A stretch of DNA of 64,000 nt from Monoplex corrugatus (GCA_030674185.1 JAPXFY010000015.1:25082043-25146042); one strand, 5' to 3'; positions 33,786 to 43,690 are shown, counted from the first letter of the stretch. Notes: generated by a model from the sequence alone, not told the origin. Program-made: numbers and translations.

Positions 33786-33879
33786 TCACACACACACACA
33801 CACACACGCGAACAATGTTTTGGTCCAAATCCTAGTGAATCTGGTCTTTTTGTTGTTGTTTTTATGTACGCTTGACTAA

Positions 33880-33880
<1 letters not shown>
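33580..33880. repeat. Repeat W pieces around a (CA)n array
   Basis: An inverted W piece (33580-33660, minus strand: GGTAAAGGCCTTTGCGAATT then ATACGCGTTC) joins CA/CATA arrays at 33665-33807, followed by a plus-strand W piece (33815-33880: CAATGTTTTGGTCCAAATCC ... GTACGCTTGACTAAG). Confidence 0.6.
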
Positions 33881-33964
<84 letters not shown>

Positions 33965-34140
33965 GTCTTCTCTCTCTCTCTCACACACAACAACAACACA
34001 CACAAGTGAACATGTTTTGGTTTGTCAATCCTAGTGATTGTCTTTTTGTTATTGTTGTTTAATGTACGCTTGACTAAGACCGGTTTGCAGTAAAATCGCG
34101 CCTTCTTTCTGTTATTGAATACGTTTCATTCTTTGTTGCT
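33881..34140 (+). repeat. (CA)n array and repeat W, copy 4
   Basis: ~80 bp of CA, a CT stretch, then ACATGTTTTGG ... AATCCTAGTGATTGTCTTTT ... GTACGCTTGACTAAGACCGG ... ATTGAATACG. With 33815-33880 it forms a tandem duplication of ~195 bp in which the CA array is part of the unit. Confidence 0.65.
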
Positions 34141-34204
34141 GAAATATTAAGTGGGGGAGGGGTTTTGAGATTGGGGTAAAAGGACGAACGCGAAAGATAG
34201 GATA

Positions 34205-34760
34205 GAAGGCCAAGTAAACAAATAAAGAAAGAAAATAAGAAAGAAAGAAAATAAGAAAGAAAGAAAGAAATGAAGAGAATCTGTTACAAGCGGAAAGGCG
34301 ACTGCAACAAATCAGAAAATGGAGGTCAAGTGAATGAGGAGGGAAAGGAGGTGGTGGGGATGGGGAGGGCTGCGGGCAGAAAGCTGAATGAGTATTAATG
34401 TTGATGAGGCTGGGGGTCGCTCTGTCCTCGCTATTTCTCTCTCTGTCTGTCTCTGTCTCTTTGTCTGTCTCTCTCAGTGACTCTGTCTCTGTCTCTCTGT
34501 GTCTATTAGTATTACTATGTCCGTGTCTGTCTGTCTTTGTCTGTCTGTCTGTCTCTCTGTGTCTGTCTGTCTCTCTCTCTCTCTCTTTCTCTTGACCTCG
34601 GTAGTAATGTCCTTATCGTTGGAAAAATTAATTTCCGTTGATTTAATTCCTCTCTCTACCTTTGTTTCTGCCTCTCTCTCTCTCTTCCTCTTTCTCACAC
34701 ACACACGCACACGCACACGCACACACACACACACACACACACACGCACTCTCTCTGTCTC
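34205..34760. repeat. (AAGA)n, (CTGT/CT)n and (CA)n repeats
   Basis: AAGA-rich at 34220-34272, CTGT/CT at 34435-34590, CT/CA at 34672-34762; a purine-rich stretch (34320-34385) lies between. Confidence 0.9.
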
Positions 34761-34764
34761 ACTG

Positions 34765-35454
34765 TCGATTTCATGCTGTCTGTGTAAGTGTCTTTGTGAA
34801 TACCAATATATAGCAAATAACAATTATTTCTACAGCGATTAAAAACAGTCATTTGTCACGGTGCAGGCTACCTATGATTACAGCCGGAGGCCCTCCATTA
34901 CACTTGGGTTCAGTTATATTAAACTGTGTCAATTTTCTCTCTCACTCTGTTGGAGGAAGAGGAGGTGCACTGAATCTGGAGGGAAGAGGCGGGGATGAGG
35001 AGGGAGACAAAGAGAGGGTGGGGCGGAAGTGGCGGTCAGACACCATAGAAGATGGGAGGGAGAATTTGTAGGGTACTATTCTTTTTGAGAAAATCTGGAC
35101 CAAAGGCCAAAGTGGCTACACACTATCGTTATTTCTTCTACAGGCTAAATAAGCCATCTTTTCACCCTGGTTTCTTGTCGGGTGTAGAATTTTTGCCTGA
35201 AGGGTGGGGGGAAGACTGCTGGACTTGTGGGGGACGGCTACAATTATAAGAAGCGTTTTAAGTTTCCCCACTGGCTCACTGCTGATTAGCAGGCAGATGA
35301 TGCTTTTTGTTTGGCTGGTTGCTAGTGCAGATTTGGCGAAGGGAATGTAGTGAGAACGTGGAGTAAAGATAAAATTCAGATTAAAAGAGATCTAGCTAAG
35401 TACATAGCTGATCCGAACACTGGCATGGTGGTTGATGGTACTTAGCGTTCCGAT
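34765..35454. other. No gene seen
   Basis: Includes a G/A-rich segment (34950-35070). No recognised motif. Confidence 0.4.
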
Positions 35455-35815
35455 TTTATTGTCGGATGCGTGTATGCACGTTGCTTTGCCCACACGGTGC
35501 AAGTGGTATGTTGCTGTACAGTCCGCACACTCCGTCGTCGATTGGCGTGTGTGCTGGGCGTTTTCATGTTTCGATTAGCCACCGGACACTGGCATGACTT
35601 ACACAATCTTTAACGTGCACATTTGATGGTCAGCGTGGGTATACACACGAAGAGCTCTTAGGCACTAACAGGTCTGCACACATGCTGCCCTGGTTGACGG
35701 GGATAATATCCACCCTTCACCCACCATGCTAGACATGCCCAGGCTTGATCGAACTCGTGCTTTCCGATTGGAAATCTCACGACTTATCCATTTGACCATC
35801 GTGCACATCAAACGG
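35455..35815 (-). repeat. tRNA-derived SINE family A, copy 3
   Basis: On the minus strand: GCACGATGGTCAAATGGATA (A box), GAGTTCGATCAAGC (B box), GGTGAAGGGTGGATATTATC, GACCTGTTAGTGCCTAAG, GTATACCCACG, CAAATGTGCACGTTAAAGAT, then the long 3' part with GTGCGGACTGTACAGC. The longest family A copy here. Confidence 0.85.
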
Positions 35816-35929
35816 TATTATTGATGTGAGTGTATGTAAGCACGTTTGGTTTGCTTTCTTGCAAAACGTGAACGGAAAATAATTGCTGTGAATGATTTTA
35901 ATTCTTTGTTGTGGCAGATTCTTCATTTT

Positions 35930-35995
35930 CTTCTTCTTTTTTCTTTTACTTTTTCTTCTTTATCTCCCTCTCCGTCGTCGTCGTCGTCGTCGTCG

Positions 35996-36042
<47 letters not shown>

Positions 36043-36640
36043 TTGTTCTTGTTCTTCTCCTTCTTCTCCTTCTTTCTTCTTCTTTCTTCTTCTTCTTCTT
36101 CTTCTTCTCCTCCTCCTCCTCCTCCTCCTCCTCCCTATCCCTCTTCTTCCTCTTCAGCTTCTACTTCTTCTTCTCTAACTTCTCTTCCTCCTTCTGTCTT
36201 CCAACTACTACTGCTGCTACTACTGCTGCTGCTGCTGCTACTACTACTACTACTACGATAGCTGCTGCTGCTAATATGATGCCTCTACGGTCATTGCGAT
36301 TTTTACTACTGTGTTGCTGCTGCTAATATCACTACCACTACTATTACTGCTACTGCTGCTGCTGCTGCTGCTGCTGCTAATATGATTTCACTACGGTTAC
36401 TACCGCTACTACTGCTGCTGCTGCTGCTAATATGATTTCACTACGGTTACTACCGCTACTACTGCTGCTGCTGCTGCTGCTAATATCACTACCACTACGA
36501 TTGCTGCAAGCACTACTTCTACTGCTACTGCGACTACCACTACAAATGCTGCAAGCACTACTACTGCTACTACTGCTACTACTACTACTACTTCTACTAC
36601 TACTACTTTTTCTGATGCTGCTTTCACTTTCTCTGCTGCT
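35930..36640. repeat. Large trinucleotide repeat field (TTC, TCG, CAT, TCC, CTG/CTA)
   Basis: Successive tracts of TTC, TCG, ATC, TTC, TCC and then CTG/CTA. Inside is a perfect 50-bp tandem duplication (36371-36420 and 36421-36470) that includes CTAATATGATTTCACTACGG. The homopolymer-like frames (Leu, Ser, His, Val) are shadows. Confidence 0.95.
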
Positions 36641-36837
36641 GTTGCTTAATGTTCCTACTTCTTATCAGTAGTATATTACATGAACCTCTACGATTACTAT
36701 TGCAACTGTAGCTGTTACCTTTATTAGTAACACCGCCATTGCCACCACCACTTTCATTACAACCATCACCACCACCACTACTGTTACTAACCTTTACAGT
36801 TTTAATTTATTATTCCGTTTGCCTTTCCCAGCCTCCA

Positions 36838-36894
36838 CCAAACTCTCTCTCCCTCCCTCCCTCATCTCTCTCCCCCTCTCTCTCCCTCTCTGTC

Positions 36895-36959
<65 letters not shown>

Positions 36960-36967
36960 GTGTGTGT
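36838..36967. repeat. (CT)n-(GT)n microsatellite
   Basis: CT/CCT at 36840-36895, ~60 bp of GT, then TGGTG variants. Confidence 0.95.
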
Positions 36968-37059
36968 TGTGATTTGGTGGTGTTTCAACATGTCAAGTCA
37001 ACTGCTGACATCAAATTTCTGTTCGTTGAAATAGACAACAAAATAGCCAAGACATCTTA

Positions 37060-37425
37060 AGATTTTCCCTTTTTGGACAAAACAGTTCTGAAGCAAATAG
37101 AAATTCTGGATGCTGTCTCCAGGGAGAACGCGTCGCCGCATTGTAGAGCCACCTTTTTGTATTTCTGCTGCCCTACGAAAATGGATGTCATTCTACAAAA
37201 TTTTGCCAAGTACAACTCAACTTTTGCCGTGGGATTTTTAACATGCACTGAGTGCGTGCTGCGCATAAGACCTCGGTTTATCGTTTCGAGCACTTGGACT
37301 ACCACTTACTGATGAGATCTCGTGAAGGGAGAGAGAAATCCCTGTCTTGTTAGAGATTTGAGCCAAGGTTTCTGGATCCTAGGCAGGCGCTTTTACCGCT
37401 GAGCTACATACCTCCACTCACGCTT
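37060..37425 (-). repeat. tRNA-derived SINE family D, nearly full length
   Basis: On the minus strand: GTATGTAGCTCAGCGGTAAA (strong A box) and a degraded B box ~45 nt on, then GATAAACCGAGGTC, GCAGCACGCACTCAGTGCAT, TTGGCAAAATTTTGTAGAAT and CTCCCTGGAGACAGCATCC. The same phrases are widespread in gastropod genomes as I recall them; that is memory, not a search. Confidence 0.8.
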
Positions 37426-37825
37426 GAGCTTACGTGTGCAATGTGTTTTTGTAAACTTTTGGTCTGTTTGGTGCTTAACGTGACCCTTGTAGTTGCTTGG
37501 TTTATAAACGTAAATTTAAGTTGAGGTCAACATTTCATTTTTCTTTTCTGTCAACAAAGGTAGTAAAACAAGAAACTTCTGTAAGAAACGAAAATCTAAG
37601 AGTAACCCTAAAATCCTTGGAATTTTCGGCAATTTGATAGGGGGAAAAAAAAGACAAAAAAAAAAGACCGAAAATAGGTGGACATAGCGTCCCTATTCAA
37701 ACGTATGTACAATTTTTGTGGCCACTTGCTGGACAAACCTCTCAAGCGTTTTCTTAAAGAAATACACAAAGCCTGGTAAACCAGAACCGAAAGCTCGAGA
37801 AATGTTGACACATATCTAGGGGCGT
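37426..37825. other. No gene seen
   Basis: AT-rich with two A-rich runs near 37650; no motif. Confidence 0.4.
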
Positions 37826-37942
37826 ACTCAGACACACACAGACACAGACACACACAGACACAGACACACACACACAGACACACACACACAGACACACACA
37901 CAGATACACACACACACACACACACTCTCTCTCTTTCTCTCT
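37826..37942. repeat. (CACAGA)n/(CA)n/(CT)n microsatellite
   Basis: CACACAGACA units, then CA, then CT. Confidence 0.93.
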
Positions 37943-37944
37943 TT

Positions 37945-38750
37945 AAATAACCCGCGTCCTTTTATGAAAGGAAGATTGAAGAAAGTAAGAGTTGGGTTGA
38001 AAGAGGTAGAAGGAAGACAGGAAGGTCGCTTCACTGGGGACTCCAAAATAATGCAGACAGTCGCAACTTGTCGAAAAATATTTTATGTCCAAATACTTTG
38101 GAATCGAATATCACTCCAACAAATATCTTTGCGCTGACTGTGTAGAAAGGCCGTATTGTTCACGCGCAAGTTTGTATGTTTGTAGATTGGGAGAAACGAA
38201 TTCGCAGCTGCTCTCTTGAACTTCAACACAGATTTCACTTGTTCCTCGCAGCAGGGGACGGAATCCAAAAGACAAAAGTATGTATCTCGAAAGACATCCG
38301 CGCGTGACAGCTTGTCAGTGCGCATGCTCAGTTGTCGCGTGCGCGTGACAGGAAGAAGGAGGAGGCAATCACTGTCTGCCCCTAAAGCCTGTCATTGACA
38401 CTCGAAGGGGGCAAGGAGAGAGAGAGTGTGAGAGAGGAATCAGCTCAACTTTTTAAAGGGGTGAAAAAATGAAAGTAAATCTCCTCGACTCTCTACCAGT
38501 GGGCCGTCTTCGTTATGATCTGTATGGCCTGTAGACATTCTGCATTGTTCCCACACACCTCCCCTCGCCATCTGTCCATTATTCTGTCTGTGGGGTTTCA
38601 CTGTTTTTGTTTTTTTATTTTGTTTTTTCCCCACTTTTTCTTCGTCTTCGCTCCCTTGTCTGCATTCTGCCCATAGACGTGGATAGGTAGACAGGCAACT
38701 AGCTCAGACGCACTCTGTGGTATGATACATCATTATTATTTAAGTTCTCG
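37945..38750. other. No gene; weak CpG-rich patch at 38290-38410
   Basis: Contains CAGTGCGCATGCTCAG (similar to half of an NRF1 site) and GTCGCGTGCGCGTGAC, a local CpG cluster unlike the flanks. It could be an old promoter but no open frame starts nearby. Confidence 0.25.
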
Positions 38751-38754
38751 TTTT

Positions 38755-39013
38755 TTTTTTCGGATACGTGAAAGCGTGTTATTTTTGGCCACACGGTGTA
38801 TTGTGGCACGGTGTGCATACTCCGTCTTCGGTGGGTGTCCATACAAAGTGTTTTTCGTTTTCACATAAATCACCGTACTTTGAGGATCTGCATGTAGGAG
38901 ATCAGAAAAATCTCCACTCCTTATCTATCAGACAAGAGGTACCCAGGCAGGCTTGAACCCAGACTTTCCCGTCAGAAGTCCAACGTCTTGTCCACTGCCT
39001 ATCGCGCCCGTCA
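38755..39013 (-). repeat. tRNA-derived SINE family A, copy 4
   Basis: The minus strand gives GGCAGTGGACAAGACGTTGG in the head, a B box in GGGTTCAAGCCTGCC, then GATAAGGAGTGGAGATTTTT and GTGATTTATGTGAAAACG. The 3' end (CACCGAAGACGGAGTATGC) matches copies 3 and 5. Confidence 0.75.
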
Positions 39014-39024
39014 ATGATACGATA

Positions 39025-39310
39025 TGAAGTTTTGTTGTCTCAAGACCGTCAGCCTGGAATAGACTTCCATTCTGCCTTCGCCTAACACCCATCCTTTCTG
39101 CTTTTAAATCCAATTAAAACACCCACCTCTTTTCCCAACAATGAATTGTACAACTACCTCTTTCCCCTCAGTCTGTGTATTAAATATTATAAGGTGGTCT
39201 TTGTCGATTATATGCGTATGCCTGGTGCATGAGTGCGCTTTGATTTCAGTTGTCAGCATTTGGCGCCGTAGAAATACTGTAATCATTATTACACACAAAC
39301 GACACAGGAA
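39025..39310 (+). pseudogene. 5'-truncated 3' end of the 57.7-kb LINE family
   Basis: CAAGACCGTCAGCCTGGAAT through TTTGGCGCCGTAGAAATACT matches 59140-59400. It keeps the last few degenerate codons (W-N-R-x-P block) and the 3' UTR, ending in GTAATCATTATTAC. It abuts SINE A copy 4. Confidence 0.85.
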
Positions 39311-39867
39311 TTATTATAATGGTCATATACAGTGAATTCGAACTGTAGCGTAGCAATGTTCCAGCTACCTGTGACTTTTACACAGAACCTAGCTTCAATC
39401 CAAATCTTGAAAAATTTCTGGTAGGGCCACCCAAACCTGACAGGTCGAAGATAGAGGCCTGACATAACGTGATTCATTGGCCCTTCTGGTTGGGGCTTGA
39501 GCATAGAGCTGACAATCCACTCATGGGGGAAAAAACAAAACAAAACAAAGAAAAAAAAAGAAAAACACACAAACAAAAACCCCAAAACAAACAGAACAAA
39601 ACAAAAAAAAAAACAAACAAACAAAAACCCTTGGTACGGAAACGGCAACAGAACAAATCTCATTGTTGCTGTTCTACAGCGAATGGGTTAATTGGGTAGT
39701 AAGTATGTAAAGTAGGTTTGGCTTGTCTCATCGTTTCAACGTATAGACTTAGTAATTTAAAAAAAGAATTTTTTTTAGGATCGTCGCACTCGGGGACCTT
39801 TGTGCTCGTCTTTTTTTCCGTCCCATTTTCTACGGCATCTTAATGGCCGCAGAAGCTGGCAATTTTT
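39311..39867. other. No gene; A-rich block
   Basis: An A-rich (AAACA)n-like block at 39530-39630; otherwise nothing recognised. Confidence 0.4.
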
Positions 39868-40303
39868 ATAATGTGATGATGATGATTCGATGAGGATGAT
39901 AACCATGATGCTGTGGAGTTCTGTCTAAGATTGAGACTGGGTGACAGGGCTCTACTCTACGCTTACTATCATGGTATATCCTGGCGTCAACAAGGCCGGA
40001 GAGATACAGACACCTGCGGTGCTGGTCAGAAGATTTGAGCAATACCCTCAGTGACGCATCCATGAAGTGGATGAGACTCGACTGTGGTCCCAGTCTCCCC
40101 AATGAGCCCATAGCATGCCCAACTCTGGTTAGGAGCCGGTTAGAGCCGAAAAATCCCGCAATGATTTTTGAAGGCACTGACGCAGATTCGAACCCACAAC
40201 CTTCCAGTCGGTAGTAGACCACTACATCACGGAGAGGGGATTCGAACCCATCACCTTCCAGTCGTTAGTCCGTTGCGCTAACCACTACACCACGGCGACT
40301 GGT
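39868..40303 (-). repeat. SINE family B, copy 1, with doubled tRNA-like head
   Basis: On the minus strand: GCCGTGGTGTAGTGGTTAGC (A box) and GGGTTCGAATCCCC (B box), then 54 nt later a second GTGATGTAGTGGTCTACTAC and GGGTTCGAATCTGC. The two B boxes occupy 40239-40250 and 40185-40196. A body follows with AAAAATCATTGCGGGATTTT, ending in an ATC-repeat tail (39868-39895). Confidence 0.85.
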
Positions 40304-40324
40304 TTAGACCTAGTAATTTGACAA

Positions 40325-40769
40325 AACAGTAGGAGCTGATGCTGAGGTGGACAGAGATCCTGAGTTCGCTGAAAAGACGATCTGTCTTCCTATGTATATC
40401 TATAGCCTCCCGTCCCATCCCATCCCACCCCCTCAGTTTTTATGGATATAGACACCTCTGCATTCCTTTGGTGTGGCGGCGGTAATCATTTGGAACATCT
40501 GTCGTGCACTTTCCCCCTCATTTACTTGCAGAGCTAAAAAAATTCTTTGTGTTAGGGCCAACTGGTTGATACCAAAGACGCCAAGACACAATTGTGCCTT
40601 GATGGAGAAAAACGACAATCATTGTCACGAAACTATGGGACACGCTTTCAAAATAGGTTGGATTTGTTTTGTCATGTCTTATTTTGTATTGTTTTCCGTT
40701 TTGCCTGTTTTAACACAGCTGCACTTAAGCGTCTTTTTAATACTCCTTCCATCCTCAAAAAAAATAAAA
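40325..40769. other. No gene seen
   Basis: Unassigned, mixed composition. Confidence 0.4.
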
Positions 40770-40809
40770 GTGAGAGAGAGAGAGAGAGAGAGAAAGAGGG
40801 GGGGGGGGA
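40770..40809. repeat. (GA)n with G run
   Basis: GA units followed by about 10 G. Confidence 0.9.
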
Positions 40810-40985
40810 GGCCCCGCAAGCGCAGCTGGTTAGAGCGGCATACTGATAACGCAGGGATCGTGGTTCTGACCGTCAGGGCGGCCACAGATGCTTTTTTTCC
40901 GCGGGTTGTCTGGCTCTGTTGACATACTGTGCACTCAAGATCTGATGTCTCGAGTTCACTCTCAGTCCTCAACATAAAAAAGCCA
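40809..40985 (+). repeat. SINE family C, copy 1: tRNA-Ile-like unit plus family C head
   Basis: GGCCCCGCAAGCGCAGCTGGTTAGAGCGGCATACTGATAACGC follows the order of a tRNA-Ile (D loop GGTTAGAGCG, anticodon loop with GAT), but the T arm is damaged (GGTTCTGACC), so it is not a functional tRNA. Next comes GTTGTCTGGCTCTGTTGAC ... GATGTCTCGAGTTC ... CTCAACATAAAAAAG, shared with 53640-53760 and 63445-63545. Confidence 0.7.
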
Positions 40986-41018
40986 AAACCTTGCCCGTTC
41001 GCTGTCCATCTTACTGCT

Positions 41019-41200
41019 TTAACCCTCTGACTCCCGCACCCGATCCACCAACTGCAAAACATTAACCCTTTGCTTCCATCACTCTTCCTGCAGGAAGCTG
41101 GTGAATAGGGTGAGGGAATTAGAGGGTTAAGTTTTTGCTGTGCTAGCATGGTTGGCAGTGCAGGATGCTGGTGGACAGGGTGTGGGAATCAAAGGGTTAA
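41019..41200. mobile_element. TTAA-bounded nested MITE (piggyBac-like ends)
   Basis: TTAA at 41019-41022 and 41197-41200 enclose 174 bp whose ends are ~30-bp imperfect inverted repeats: CCCTCTGACTCCCGCACCC against, from the right, CCCTTTGATTCCCACACCC. Inside sits a second pair of the same type, TTAA at 41062-41065 and 41127-41130, again with CCCT ends. Duplicated TTAA plus CCCT termini is the piggyBac signature. No transposase. Confidence 0.7.
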
Positions 41201-41344
41201 TCATTCTCACGGTGTCAGCTTAATGTTTCACAGGTAACGTCACTCCACCCCCACCCCGACCACTCTCCATTTGAAGACTTTGCAGTCATTTCTTGAGTGG
41301 TCAGCGTTAGGGTCATGTTCTCAGATAATGTGCGAGAACGCATT

Positions 41345-41410
41345 GATCTATCTATCTGTCTATCTATCTATCTATCTATCTATCTCTCTATCTCTCTCTC
41401 ACTACACACA

Positions 41411-41470
<60 letters not shown>

Positions 41471-41500
41471 TATATATATATATATGTACATATATATACA

Positions 41501-41575
<75 letters not shown>

Positions 41576-41600
41576 AGAGAGAAAGAGAGAGAGAGAGTGT
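41345..41600. repeat. (CTAT)n-(CA)n-(TA)n-(GA)n compound microsatellite
   Basis: CTAT/CT at 41347-41400, CA at 41404-41467, TA at 41470-41536, then GA to 41597. Confidence 0.97.
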
Positions 41601-41604
41601 GTGT

Positions 41605-41664
41605 TCCTCATTAAATCATGTACGTTTTCTTGTTGATAGATATAGCTAACACAGATGATGCACA
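41605..41664 (+). repeat. Repeat T, left half (interrupted by transposon B)
   Basis: CTCATTAAATCATGTACGTT through ACAGATGATG matches 51186-51240. The family continues at 43308 after the transposon. Confidence 0.85.
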
Positions 41665-41890
41665 TATACTCCTAATCATAATTTAAGGGCCACTTCTTCC
41701 TTCCTCTCTAATTTTAAGTTGAAATAATTGACAATGTTTAGAATTGATTCTATGTTTTATTTCATCATTTCCACACCTGTTTTGGAAAAAGAAATTAGCA
41801 CAATGACCCATTAGTGAACAGCACATGCATTTAAAGGAACATCCCCCCCTTTTCAAAAAACAGAAAGTGTCAGATTTGGCCAATCTGTTT

Positions 41891-42920
41891 TCAATATCGC
41901 GTGTGTCCGCCCCGAGCCTGGATGCATGCTTCACAGCGCCGATGCATCGACCCCACAAGGGTACGGAGTGTGTCCTGAGGGATGGCCGCCCACTCGATCT
42001 GCAGGATGTCGACCAGCCTGGCCAGGGTGCCCGGTGGGGGGTGGTTGTCCCTGATGCGCCTCCCGAGCACATCCCAGAGGTGTTCAATTGGGTTCAGGTC
42101 AGGTGAGCACGCTGGCCAGGCCATACGGACGACTTCATGCTGCTCCAGGAAGTCGGTCACAAGGCGTGCTCGATGCGCAGGTGCATTGTCGTCCTGGAAG
42201 ATGGCGCCTTGACCAAGGTCCACAAGCGCAGGCAGTGCCACGGCCGCCAGAACCTCGTCCCGGTACCGGACCCCGTTCAGGATGCCGTCAATGGGGAGCA
42301 GGGGGGTCCGGGTACCACGGCTCATGCCACCCCACACCATCACCGACCCGCCGCCGTACCGGTTATGCTCTTGGACAGTGGCGTCAGCGAACCTCTCCCC
42401 TTGACGTCGCCACACCCGAGCCCGGCCATCGTTAAAGGTCAGGGTGAACCTGGACTCATCCGAAAACAAGACCCGGGCCCACTGTTGCCTTGTCCAGGTC
42501 ACGTGCTCCCTGGCCCAGGTCATGCGGCGCACTCTGTTGACCGGTGACAGCACGGGTCGGACGGCCGGTCTCCGTGACCTCAAGTTTGCCTCATGTAGCC
42601 GTCTTCTCACCGTGCTGCAGCTGATGTTAGCACCTGTTGCGTCCCTCAGCTGACCCCTCAAGGTCACCGCAGTGGATGCCCTTTCCCTCAGGACGGAGAG
42701 GGCAAGGTAGCGGTCTTGCTGTCTTGTCGTTACTCTGGGTCGACGCCGTGTGACGCCTTTCCTGGACTGCTCCAGTCTCATTGAAGCGCTCCAGCAGTCT
42801 CTGGATTGTGGAATGCGACACTTCAAGTCGTCTAGCAACTTCCCGCTGCGCTAGGCCTTCATCAAGCAGAGCGAGGGCTCTCCCCCGCTGCTCATCCGTC
42901 ATCCGTCGTCTTGCAAGCAT
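41891..42920 (-). pseudogene. Tc1-like transposase of element B, frameshifted
   Basis: The N-terminal frame starts at ATG 42920: a helix-turn-helix with RRMTDEQRGRALALLDEG, REVARRLEVSHSTIQRLLERF. The main frame, to 41891, carries GVTRRRPRVTT, FSDESRF (first Asp), GGGSVMVWGG, QDDNAPAH (second Asp), PDLNPIEHLWD (Glu, 34 residues on) and ends GGHTRY. The frame changes around 42750-42765, in a direction fitting one extra base (or two lost). All three catalytic residues are intact; only the linker is broken. It belongs to the same broad subfamily as element A but is clearly a different lineage. Confidence 0.95.
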
Positions 42921-43005
42921 GGTTAAAACGAACCAAGAACGGGTCCTTTTTATCCTCGTCTGCGGGCAACTTTGGCTGGAGTAGTGTTCAAAAAGGGCTT
43001 GCCTT

Positions 43006-43051
43006 GCACGTGCAAAGCGAATTTTGTCGCACGTGCAAAGCGAATTTTGTC
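43006..43051. repeat. Perfect 23-bp tandem duplication with palindromic core
   Basis: Two copies (43006-43028, 43029-43051) of GCACGTGCAAAGCGAATTTTGTC in the 5' subterminal region of transposon B. GCACGTGC is a perfect palindrome containing an E box (CACGTG). It could be a repeated subterminal binding site. Confidence 0.9.
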
Positions 43052-43309
43052 GCTACCTTGCCTGCGTCGTCAGAGAGACCCTGCTGAAGATTCGACAATT
43101 TCGTGTGGAAATTGTCTTCCTTGGGCCGCCCATTGCAAATCGGCAAATCCCCAAACACGTGCCAAAAGGAAACTGCAATGTTGTCTGAGCTCTTATCCAT
43201 TCAGTTACGGCAACGAATTGGAGAAAAGAGTAAGAGAAAATAGGTTATTTCTCCTTTCAAAAATTGACTCAAAAACGTTCCTGGCCCTTCAATAATGACG
43301 TGTAGTATA

Positions 43310-43420
43310 CTTGCACCGTCACAAGTCAGTCGACTCAATCAGTATATGTTATTTCAAACAGTGGTTAGAAAACAGAAGACAGAAAAAGAAGGAACACAAC
43401 TACAAAAGACAGGAAAAATA
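43310..43420 (+). repeat. Repeat T, right half
   Basis: CAAGTCAGTCGACTCAATCA, GTTATTTCAAACAG, AAAACAGAAGACAGAAAAAG match 51241-51310. It leads into A-rich sequence and the next microsatellite. Confidence 0.88.
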
Positions 43421-43431
43421 CAGAAAGAACA

Positions 43432-43572
43432 ACAACAACAACAACACACACACACGCACGCACGCACGCACGCGCACACACACACACACACACACACGCA
43501 CGCACACACACACGCACGTACACACACACACACACACACATGTGTATATACATACATACACACACACACATA
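43432..43572. repeat. (AAC)n-(CA)n/(CGCA)n microsatellite
   Basis: AAC units, then CA with CG and TA variants. Confidence 0.95.
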
Positions 43573-43599
43573 CTTAAATTTCTTTTTCATGACCCCCCT

Positions 43600-43690
43600 G
43601 TGAGGTATTATGTACATTTTGACATTTTGACGTAGTTTTAGCCCTGATGTGGCTTTGTGCAGACGGCTGGGCTTAAACAAAACCGACGGT
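43600..43690 (+). repeat. Retroelement 3' end, same family as 4060-4290
   Basis: GAGGTATTATGTACATTTTG through GACGGCTGGGCTTAAAC; see the 4060-4290 entry for the shared tail. Confidence 0.55.

Larger units (their letters stand above)
41667..43307 (-). mobile_element. Tc1/mariner-type DNA transposon B (DD34E), frameshifted
   Basis: A 1641-bp element with imperfect ~28-bp terminal inverted repeats (left TACTCCTAATCATAATTTAA.GGGCCA; right, reverse complement, TACTACACGTCATTATTGAA.GGGCCA) and TA on both sides (41665-41666, 43308-43309). It lies inside repeat T, whose uninterrupted relative is at 51145-51310. Its more diverged ends suggest it is older than element A. Confidence 0.9.

Noticed and set aside
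40809..40883. Functional tRNA-Ile gene
   Set aside because: The T arm is damaged (GGTTCTGACC, no GTTCGA) and it leads straight into a SINE body without a terminator.
41019..41200. Interstitial telomere repeat (TAACCC-like)
   Set aside because: TTAACCCT occurs only at four element ends in convergent order and is never tandem.
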